Shown here: positions 37,983 to 46,664 of the stretch, piece by piece
How positions within the stretch are numbered: the first letter of the stretch is position 1
Layout: each line of letters opens with the position of its first letter
Assembly: GCA_008508345.1 (NCBI GenBank)
Contig: QNGE01000121.1
Span: 69,093 to 133,092, forward strand
Direction: 5' to 3'
Source of the DNA: Paragonimus westermani
Lineage: Eukaryota > Platyhelminthes > Trematoda > Plagiorchiida > Troglotrematidae
Length of the DNA stretch: 64,000 bases
Notes under the pieces: generated by a model
Seen by the model: the letters and a program-made list of their open reading frames with translations, nothing else
What the model was told of the DNA's origin: nothing
Database searches by the model: none
Program-made: the position numbers and the translations under genes

Positions 37983-38064
37983 CTGAGGAAGGCCACCCGA
38001 GGTGGTTGAAACGTAGAGTATTAAAACTTGCTCGTAACGTTGTGTTATTCCCAATCTGTTTATC
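37983..38064 (+). repeat. PLE leader-like repeat, copy 2 (plus sense) with hammerhead-like fold
   Basis: The plus strand reads CTGAGGA, then GGCCACC/GGTGGTT as a 7-bp stem around CGA, then GAAACGTAGAG. Position 7 of the hammerhead core is free, so CUGAGGA is acceptable. A GUA followed by GUUGU lies about 40 nt downstream, and ACAAC precedes the core, so a stem I of five pairs with an internal loop is possible. This copy retains the first C of the core, unlike copy 1. Confidence 0.55.
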
Positions 38065-41000
38065 AATAACATGTTAAACACGACGCCCAAACTATTCAAC
38101 TTCATTCGTACTACATTTGGTACGGATATCTTACAACTGATTAATATGGTTATTTGTACACTTTGGTTGCGATTGACTGTCAACTGTATCAATGTCCCGT
38201 GTAACGATCGACACATTCTCAAATAAAGATGTATAAGAATAACAATTATCACAACATTTCACCTAAAACAGCTATCTTCAAAAATTTGTGCTCCATTGAT
38301 AGAAATGACTGAAAACCACTCCCGGTTAACTTCAAGTTAAATCAAAGAAACTTTTGTGGGTTTTGGTGCTTATCGCATTTGCAAGATACCATTAGCATCA
38401 GCCTATCGGTTGAGCAAAGATAATCGTAAACCTATGCAAAAAAGTTGCACATAATTTGTTGTGAGGGAAATAGAAGCGGTAATCAACTTTGATAATTCCA
38501 CACTGGTGAATACCGGAAAAGTACTTTCAAGAAGCCGATTTTGTCCCACATGTTGTGATACGACCGATATCCAATCCATACAAATGAAATGAATTTCTGG
38601 AGCTGTAACATCTTAACATCAAGACGAGGCTGAAGTTATCTGTATGGCATACGAGAGATGTTTCACTATCAAGTGGTATTTTCATTTATGATGCTAAACA
38701 GGTTGTTATACTTGACCTCAAAACTTTATAGGGATGCACTGTTTCAGTCGCTTAGAGGTCCATGGTGTTCAGATATAAGATTATCAGAAGAGTTCAGTAA
38801 TCAACTACTAATGAACATACTGTTCACGGTTTCTGCGCATGATGTGAATTCACACACACACACACACACACACACAAGACAAACCCTGTAGATCAGATTA
38901 TGTGCTCAATTCAATTAGTCCATTAAATACATCCCCCAACGAACGTTTAAAGTCTCTGAATAAACGATGATGATAGAAATTGTGGGTCGCTGCCAAATGA
39001 TTAACCGACTCACTCTCAAGTCGGTGGAGGCCTGTGCTAGCTTAGGTTGAGATGAAGATGTTATTACACTCGGGCAAATTCATTCGTGCTGGGTAAAGTA
39101 GAGGTGAGGAAAAACACATCCAAACCCGTTAAGAGGAAAACAAACGACTATTAATCGCGCCTATCTGACTCAATTTAGTGGTGGTCATCTAGTCGGAACA
39201 TTCCCAGAAGTCAAAAAACAAACGAATCGATGAGGAAGTTTTCAGATGCATTGTAAAGCTTTTTGCGTAAGTTTAAAACTGGTTAACCGGGATTAAAATG
39301 ATTGGAGTCGGTTAAAAAATTATCTGTACTTGGTTGTGCACCAATACATCAAGCTGCACACAAAAACAACGATGTGCCGGAAAACGAGCATCTTGACCAA
39401 GGAATTGATTGACGAATTACTGGAGCGGGTCCGGGAAGATCCATCCGTAACCCCACAAATTCTTCGAGTATGAGTGAAAACTCCCTTCAAAAGTGATTCA
39501 CCGCTAATTATTTTGAAAGGAATTCCTAATTGTTGGTTGGTAACCGTGAAAAACTACACCACATGGCTTTTGGTATAAATACCGTAGCGAGCAAGGAAAC
39601 AAGAGAAAGTCTTGTTTTGAAACTCTTGAGGTGCCGCGAGAAAGCGCGCGATCTGTTGTCGTAATAAAAAGGATTTAACCTTCTCAGCACTCCCATTAAA
39701 GGATGTTTGTTAAAAGGTGCATAGCCGTTATGAACCATCGCGGACTCACTTTTCATTTCCTCGGTGCTATGACGAAAGCCTGAATGATGCATCACACGCG
39801 CAAAAAAGAGCCGTGCAACAATGAACGTTGCAGCCAGTGTCTGATGGTTGTGTTGGATCGGTAAAAGCGTACACAATTAATGGCATAACCGCAACGGTTC
39901 AAAAAATGTCTGTGCAGAAGGATAAAAGTAGGTTTCAGCTACTTCGTCATGATTAGCTATCAAGGATCCGCCGTCATAGTGTTGTGCAACGTAATATCTT
40001 TCGCCGTACCACGTAAATATCCGGCTAACAAAGCCTTTTGGTTTTTTCCGCAAATGAAAATATGCTAACTATCAGTACAAACAAGTTGAAAGCTTTTATA
40101 GTTCACACAGTGTTGCATATGCGGTTCAGTCAGTAAGAGTAGCTACACTCAACACCAGTCTTCAAACACACTTCATAATAATTCGACGGACGAACGATGA
40201 AAGTCATAACGCTTTTTTGAATGGTCTGAATGCGGATGACGCCAATTAGATTTGCACTGTTCTGCATTTCTACCCGGCTGTTGGAGAACGCGAATGACCA
40301 CATAATTATCTCACATATTGCACGATTTCACAGCAACCCAACTTCACCGTTGCTTTATATCCTCTGATCATACGAGAAGTTTGTGTCAACCATGTATCTG
40401 CCACGGCTAAACGGTCTATAATCCAACCTAAACCCTTAATAATAACGTCATAGCATACTGAAGTGGAAGACTCCAAACCTCTCATGATTAGCACCAGTGA
40501 CTTGTCCTGTGAATGACCAGATCACAAGTAACCGGAAGTTTGCACGGCTTTATATCGTCTAGTGGTATTCTGTTCATCCTCCTCTAGTCTTTTACGTATT
40601 GCGCTCACTTTGATGAACATGCGCAACCTTATTGAACTGCTGCTACCTAATCGAAAATGAATCTTCTCCATGGTCTTTTTCTGTGACTCAATAGGAATTT
40701 TTCCGGAATTTCAAACTAGCACACATCTTTATTCATATGTGAGCAACTTCTTCTGCAGGATAATTAATCATTTCTGGAAGAAACTTACGTTGTTTCGAAT
40801 AAAACAGTTAAACCACTTTGTTTCGGAAACTCGAAATAGCTTTACTCACAGCACGATTGTGATATACAACATAAAGTAAACTACCGCAAGTCATGCCTTG
40901 CCACTTAAAGGTCAATATGTGTGTACCTCAGCTGCGAATGTTAGGTTGAACAATAAACAAATATTTTTATCTCACCGTTTTGTTTCAGTGTTGTTAGTTT

Positions 41001-42159
41001 ACTAGAATATCTTTAAGACTTCACCATCGCAAACTGGTTTTTCAGTCATTCCCATCGGGCATATAAAATTACAAGACATTTGATCGATTCATATGAAAAA
41101 AAGTTGGAATAAGATGCCCTAGAATGCGCTTTTTCATATAAAATGTATGATACCGTGAGTAGCTAAGATGAGCGATAAGGTGATAATCGGAGCAGCGGAT
41201 GAACACAGTTCAAATGTCTCACGCACAACTTTCTGTTGGCTGTGTAGTACATGCGCGGATTTCGTTTAGGTACACAGTTTGGAAGTGTAAATTATGAACG
41301 TGATCACCTCTGTTGTCAAAACCAGGTCGTAAGTAAATACGATATATCACTGAAATGGTTTTAAGAGCTCCGTCAATCTGACTGATCGACCACCGTCGAC
41401 CAACTGCGAAGCAGTAACATTCACACTGTCACAAGGCCATTTTGGAAGGCGCTCATGGTTCCTGTCTGACAGTAGCAGTGATGTTCCTAAATTAGCCTAC
41501 TTGACAACATCACGTGACAAATTAGATGCGGAATGAAGAAAAGCAAAAATAGACAATTTATCATCGAGATATGACGCACATACTGGAATGATCGTCCGTG
41601 CAGCGTAATTTCTAACTTACCTGCCAGTCTTCAAATGATCGGTTCACGTCACTTTTAAATGGCAAAGCGGACTTCATGTCAAATTACTGAATAACGGTTG
41701 GCTGTTTTTCAATTCATGACTTATTATCACGAATACAAATATTGATCGATTTGCCAATTTTGCGATGTATCGCTGCGTTGAAAAAGACTTGCCCTCTTTT
41801 TTTCCTCCAGAGTGCTCTGTGGACTCTAATGTGCACGATTAAATTTCTGTTCAAAACATCGCGCGCCAGTTTTATTTCCGGTAACGCCAAAAATGTTGCC
41901 TATATGGCGTGTATTAAACGGAAATTCGGAGGTGTAAAACTGGTCGCCGTTGATAAATTTGAAAAATACCGGCAGCAGCACTCAAGATGTCTTACACAAT
42001 GGCATTTTATTCCTATCTTCTCTGTTAACTTAGTCATGTCTGAGACAGTCAGGTGACCAAGGCGGAAGCATCAACGTGCAACTGGAGCGTATTCATTGAT
42101 ACGAAACATGAAACACTAACTTTCGCATTGACTGGTAGGGCTGTTTGAACCCGTGAGGT
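38065..42159. other. mostly featureless stretch with one PLE leader remnant
   Basis: No gene is supportable. Around 39570-39660 the minus strand contains the words TTGCTCGCTACGGT and SLLATVF in translation, resembling the A/B-type PLE leader, so a decayed leader fragment is likely there. A CA microsatellite lies at 38851-38876. The rest shows only short unsupported ORFs. Confidence 0.4.
38851..38876. repeat. (CA)13 microsatellite
   Basis: Thirteen uninterrupted CA units are visible directly. Confidence 0.95.
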
Positions 42160-42660
42160 CCAATTTGGCCAAGCACAGCCTATAGAACACTTGAATTTAG
42201 GGAAATGATCTCCAACATCGAACTTAAACACAAAGTAGTGACTTACTTCAATGTTGAGTCATTATTCACCATTGTTTCGCTTGACGGGGATATCAAATTC
42301 GTTTGTAATTACGTTAGTAGGCATAAACAGACAATTGGGATTTTCATCCGTGAACTTTCAAGACTACGGAAAAGCGTTTGCACCCGATATTCAGTTTATG
42401 CTCAACGGTGCTTTTCGTATACAAATAGATTTAGTGTCAATGGGCGGCCCATTAGGATCTGCGTTAGTAGACATATTTGTCAGTAACTTAAGACATTCAG
42501 CGTCCACTGAACATCCATTGAAATTCGAAACGCGTCGTTTTATATACCATACTTATACGATCATTTTGCTGCATTCAACGGCCATTGGCAAGTTACAGTC
42601 AAGCGGCTAACCTAAACCGTATACTGCATGATGCAATCAACTGGAGACACGATTTCGGTG
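42160..42660 (+). pseudogene. PLE fragment D: reverse transcriptase palm, catalytically dead
   Basis: In two plus-strand frames the RT palm can be followed. The first frame (42205 onward) contains NIELKHKVVTYFNVESLFT. This is motif A, with Asn in place of the catalytic Asp. The frame shifts near 42345 and continues with PDIQFMLNGAFRIQIDLVSM and GGPLGSALVDIFVSNL, motif B of Penelope-like RTs. Near 42540 the motif C region reads FIYHTYTIILLHSTA where YxDDT would be expected, so both catalytic aspartates are gone. The fragment lacks the N-terminus, thumb and endonuclease. It runs directly into the hammerhead foldback at 42686. Confidence 0.8.
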
Positions 42661-42685
42661 CAACATACGGTACGAAAAAAGCCTT

Positions 42686-42943
42686 TTTTCAAGTTGACCA
42701 TCACTCACATTTGATCGCAGCCTTCGCATTCAGATAGACTTTCCAGCCAGCCTCTTTCGAAAAGAAGCACTAGACTCGAGTTTCGCTCTCATAAGAGCTC
42801 GTCACTGGCAGTGATACGCACTACTGATGAGTTCTAATGAGAGCGAAACTCGAGTCCAGTGATTCTTTCGGAAAGAGGCTGCCTGGAAATTCTACATGAA
42901 TGCGAAGGCTGCCATCAGCTGTGAATGATGGTCAACTTGAAAA
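42686..42943. repeat. foldback of two head-to-head hammerhead-bearing SINE-tail modules
   Basis: The left arm (about 42686-42806) and right arm (about 42823-42943) are imperfect reverse complements around a short centre. Each arm matches the tail of the SINE at 45726-46120, from TTTTCAAGTTGACCATCA at the outside to the hammerhead at the inside. The left hammerhead (minus sense) has lost the CUGAUGA core (GUGACGA instead). The right one is much better preserved. Confidence 0.85.
42819..42861 (+). ncRNA. hammerhead ribozyme in the right arm of the foldback
   Basis: Core CUGAUGA is at 42824-42830. Stem II pairs GUUCU with AGAGC (42831-42835 and 42840-42844) around AAUG, with the conserved G10.1-C11.1. 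GAA is at 42845-42847. Stem III is A848-C849 with G854-U855 (last three digits) around UCGA, and H17 is C42856. Stem I pairs CACU with AGUG, but position 1.1 is A opposite C42857. The catalytic core is fully canonical. The A-C mismatch beside the cleavage site is the only concern. Confidence 0.7.
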
Positions 42944-42951
42944 CAAATCAA

Positions 42952-43320
42952 ATCCTCGACAACTCATCAGTGTTATTTCTTCGCCCCCCCCCCCGAGTCT
43001 GATAAGCAACAATACATGCTAACCAATTCGTCGTCGTCTGGTCAGTGCTAACGTGGGAACGTACAGTGCGGTCATTCCATTGATTCCGTTCAGAACATTC
43101 CTGATTCCAACGCCCTATGTGAAAAAGCCAGTACTCGAATAAGCCAAATCCCATGTTATCTGTGAATGTCGATGTAGATGCCAAGCATCGCAAGTACAGA
43201 GGACTGAACGCCCAATGCGGATCAGAATCATAAAGCATATCTCGAAGTGGGTCAAAGTATATTACGCGAACGAATTACATCAGAGTCAAATATAGACAGA
43301 AGGATATTAAATAATCTATT
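42952..43320. other. SINE tail end, poly-C tract and unassigned sequence
   Basis: The shared tail continues to a minus-strand CTGATGAG word at 42970-42963. An eleven-C run follows at 42984-42994. The rest up to the 290-bp repeat contains no supportable feature. Confidence 0.5.
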
Positions 43321-43610
43321 GCACTTCACCTTCTAATGACGTGACAACAATGATATCATACAAGGGCATTTCGCGCTATTTAATCTACATCACATAAACA
43401 AACAATGCGCCAGGCTGATGTGTTCACGTGTTCGGGAACAACTGTCTGTGAACTTGTCGCTGCCATCGTGGTGACAATGACTGTGAACTCTGCCAGTTGG
43501 TTTTCTCTAGTAGCTTGTTTGCTTTTTCATACTGATATATCAATGATCTCTAATACGCACTCGGAAAGATGCAACGAGGTTTGTCCGGACGTAAATCGCG
43601 CAACATCAGC
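43321..43610 (+). repeat. 290-bp direct repeat, copy 1
   Basis: This unit recurs at 46375-46664 at an offset of 3054 nt with only about three differences in the first 230 nt and more near the end. Both copies start abruptly at GCACTTCACCTTCTAATG and end at CGCAACATCAG. Both encode a short plus-strand frame starting MRQADVFTCS and containing a hydrophobic stretch (VAAIVVTMTVNSASWFSLVA). The frame is open for 83 codons here. Whether it is a gene exon or mobile repeat is unknown; the flanks are not similar. Confidence 0.75.
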
Positions 43611-45725
43611 CTTCTGTTTCTTCATTTGTAGTCTTGAAGGAAAAAATGATTGCTAAACCTTTCGATTTCATCACTCACAGATCCGTCAACAGTAATCTGA
43701 TTCCGGAACATTATCAAGCCATTATGCAGCTTGGCAAACTTGCCAAGCTCAGTGAACTTCTCGATATCTGAAATGACTGATATTTCCATCTAACGGAAAT
43801 AATGTTTGGAGTTAACTGGTAGTGGATTGAAAGTGAAACCGGTAGCAGAAGTTCATATGAATTCATGTACATTGTTATTCACGAGCAATTGTAGCGAACA
43901 GTTTGTATGTGATACTACAATCGGAATCGATGTGAATTCAAGGGCTCAGTTCTCAACAATACTGTCTCGGGAAAACTTAGAGGGGTTTTCTGTTTCCGGT
44001 CGTGACAACATTTTGCGGAGGAGCTTGGACAAGAATGAACCTTGACTTTAACGCTTCGTTTTGTAAAGCGCCGACCAACTATTCCATCTGAATGGGTTAG
44101 CGTCAATAAAAAGTGGGTGGTGTTCACATTATAGCTTTCTAGCATTCGATATTCAAGCATATTTGTCATGTTTCACGTCGTGATCGACGATTTTAATCGA
44201 GCATGAATATGGGTTGCTGAGCCTAATTTACAGATAGAACGTAGTGGTCTGATCTTACTCGGTCGCCATATACAAAAATACACGTTAACAATCACTTGAG
44301 TTGTTGGCTGTAATTGACCTGAGCTGCGTGGTTGATAAGATCGCAGCAAACACAATATGATGTAACAAACAAATATGTTAAACGCCTATCTGACTCAAAG
44401 AGAAAGGAAATGTTGGGCTAAAAGTGTTTGATCTGTCAACTTACACCCGTTCGTCGGCGTAAGTCGGTTTGTACTGTTCAAGACCGGTGATTGTGTGCGA
44501 CTGAGACCAAAACAATTCGAATCACGACTGACCCTAGTATTTCTGATTAAAACAGCGAATAACCAGAATTGTATGGTTTTAAACTTTTTTCATACCAATG
44601 ACTCCATAACCTCTATGGGTCATTTAAACAAGGTTCTTTGTTTAGGAACAGGCATCTATGTATTTATGGTGGTTTCTTAATCCAACCACAGTACTGAATT
44701 TTATGTAGTATGTTCAGTAGACATCTGTGAAAAACTCTACTTATTTTAGTCCCAAGTAACTTCTACGATGTTCAACCACCGTTAAGATCTTTCACTTAAA
44801 TTATAGCTGAAGATTATCCGTTTTCAACTGACCTTGTTGTTACCACAGTACCTTTAACAATCCATCAGCATCAACTTATGCAAAAACCTGAAGTGGTGTC
44901 CTTTCCAAGCAGAAAACGTTTACAAACGGTGAACGCCACATACCTTGGTTTACCTCCTGGAAAGGTAATCCTCACCTTTTCGCTGATTTTGTTTGTTCTG
45001 GGTCAAAAGCCCGGGGGAAAAATTAGACTTCCATGCACTGAAATATGCCGGATGAAAATGTTTTATAAATACCTTAACTGAAATCCACAAACGTTTGCAA
45101 CCTTAACGTGTCGCACTGGAGAATTTCTAGTTCCGCTGCTGAGCTTCAAAAACAACCAGCTCTGTTGTTGAATACGATGAAATATAAGGTCTTTCCGCAG
45201 TGTGGTAACCATAATCAGACAAGGCTGTGTACATACGGGATACGATTAACCTAGGAGTTCACGAGGGCCGTAAAAGGTCCTTCGTGTAGGGGTCCTCTAA
45301 ATCTCACTTTTGACCAGGTAGCTTGTTTACTGGTAATGTGAGAATGATAACGGTTCCATGGCCAGTTAACCAACGGTGTTGTATTTCTGTGAGGTTTGAC
45401 AAACGACAAGGTGAGGCCCAAGCTTTCAAAGTGTATTGCTACCGTGTTCTACCTGCCGTGTACAATGGCATTCCACGGAAACTTTTAAACACATGATGTT
45501 TTAAATTTCGTTTTTACCTGTCAATGTGTAGTTCAACACAGGGTTTGAAGTGGTTCGGTAACTTTTGGCCGAAAAAAACAAAACCTGTCTTACCAGCAGA
45601 CAACAGTTGCGATCCTGAAGCAGAAATTTTACGTTAATTTTGTATATAAACGAAACATTTTACTTGAGACTTTCAATTGTTGCTTCAGAGAAGTTCGGGT
45701 TTTGGCCAACATTTCAAAGAGATCA
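43611..45725. other. stretch between repeat copies without supportable gene
   Basis: Several ORFs of 60-85 codons occur on both strands. None has a recognisable motif. Confidence 0.45.
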
Positions 45726-45833
45726 CTGATGAGTAGTCGGGGATTTGGTTTATTTTCAAGTTGACCATCACTCGCATTTGATCGCAGCATTCGCATTCAG
45801 ATAGACTTTCCAGACTGCCTCTTTCGAAAACAA

Positions 45834-45878
45834 GCACTAGACTCGAGTTTCACTCTCATTAGAGCTCATCAGTAGTGC
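45834..45878 (-). ncRNA. complete hammerhead ribozyme in the SINE
   Basis: In minus sense, stem I is GCACUA (45878-45873) perfectly paired with UAGUGC (45839-45834). Core CUGAUGA is at 45872-45866. Stem II is GCUCU with AGAGU around AAUG; the closing pair is G-U instead of the usual G-C. GAA is followed by stem III (AC with GU around UCGA). H17 is C at 45840, so cleavage is predicted between 45840 and 45839. All conserved core bases are present. The minimal stem III of two pairs is typical of metazoan retroelement hammerheads. Confidence 0.85.
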
Positions 45879-45884
45879 ATATCC

Positions 45885-45955
45885 TTGCCACGACCGGGAT
45901 TTGAACTCCGGCCATTCCAATCATGAGGCAACCGTGTTGACCACTGCGCCATTGA
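45885..45955 (-). promoter_or_regulatory. tRNA-Met-like head with Pol III A and B boxes
   Basis: In minus sense it contains TGGCGCAGTGG, a perfect A-box match, and AGTTCAAATCC, a good B-box match about 45 nt later. Between them, GCCTCATGATTGG resembles the anticodon arm of elongator tRNA-Met with CAU. Acceptor ends do not pair, so it is a SINE promoter head and not a functional tRNA gene. Confidence 0.75.
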
Positions 45956-45976
45956 CCTCACATTAGGCACGACCGA

Positions 45977-46107
45977 ATTATCAAATTTGAACGCTCAACA
46001 GATCGGAGATTTCGACCTGTCTTGGAAGTCTTATTCGCGGGGTTATCGATCGGGCAACCTGATTATTGCTCACAAGCGAGAGTGGTTGAGCGTTCACATT
46101 TGATAAT
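45977..46107. repeat. 23-nt inverted repeat pair upstream of the tRNA-like head
   Basis: ATTATCAAATTTGAACGCTC at 45977 (continuing to 45999) is matched in reverse complement at 46085-46107 with one mismatch. The intervening 85 nt is not palindromic. The degenerate SINE at 59 kb keeps a related GAACGCTCA word at the same place. Confidence 0.8.
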
Positions 46108-46374
46108 CCGTGATGTGCCGTTCCGGAATGGATTCAAGAGATGAATAGTAGGAAAACTAAACCCAGATCACGACTTCAACACAGAAAACGGTGAGTCGAT
46201 ATTGTACGACTAATGTCTGAACATATTTCGCTACATCTTTGAGAGAATACGTAACAGACCATTTATATTAGTATGAGAATATAAAAGAACTGTTCGAAGC
46301 GCACCAAAATACGTAACATGCAAACGCATGGCTTTACAGCTGCGAACAGATACGAAAAGTCCACATCATCCATC

Positions 46375-46664
46375 GCACTTCACCTTCTAATGACGTGACA
46401 ACAATGATATCATACAAGGGCATTTCGCGCTATTTAATCTACATCACATAAACAAACAATGCGCCAGGCTGACGTGTTCACGTGTTCAGAAACAACTGTC
46501 TGTGAACTTGTCGCTGCCATCGTGGTGACAATGACTGTGAACTCTGCCAGTTGGTTTTCTCTAGTAGCTTGTTTGCTTTTTCATACTGATATATCAATGA
46601 TCTCTAATACGCACTTGAAAGGATGCAGTGAGATTTGTCTGAACTGAAAACTCGCAACATCAGT
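46375..46664 (+). repeat. 290-bp direct repeat, copy 2
   Basis: This is the second copy of the unit at 43321-43610. The short frame starts at 46459, encodes the same first 56 residues with one change (Gly to Glu), and then diverges and stops after 62 codons. It lies about 255 nt from the end of the SINE, as copy 1 lies about 380 nt from the foldback. Confidence 0.75.

Larger units (their letters stand above)
45726..46120 (-). repeat. tRNA-Met-derived SINE-like element carrying a hammerhead ribozyme
   Basis: Read on the minus strand, the element has in order an upstream segment with a 23-nt inverted repeat (46107-46085 and 45999-45977, one mismatch), a tRNA-like head with A and B boxes (45955-45885), a hammerhead (45878-45834), and a tail beginning CTTGTTTTCGAAAGAGGC. 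The tail ends in a CCAAATCC/CTCATCAG block. The same tail makes up both arms of the foldback at 42.7 kb. A degenerate full copy is at 59084-59303. The combination of an internal Pol III promoter with a self-cleaving RNA resembles the schistosome Sm-alpha repeat in design. Exact ends are uncertain because target-site duplications were not found. Confidence 0.75.

Noticed and set aside
42758..42805. Active minus-strand hammerhead in the left arm of the foldback
   Set aside because: The CUGAUGA core has changed to GUGACGA and stem I does not pair.
45885..45955. Functional tRNA-Met gene
   Set aside because: A and B boxes and a CAU-like loop are present, but the acceptor ends do not pair and the segment continues into a repeated SINE body.
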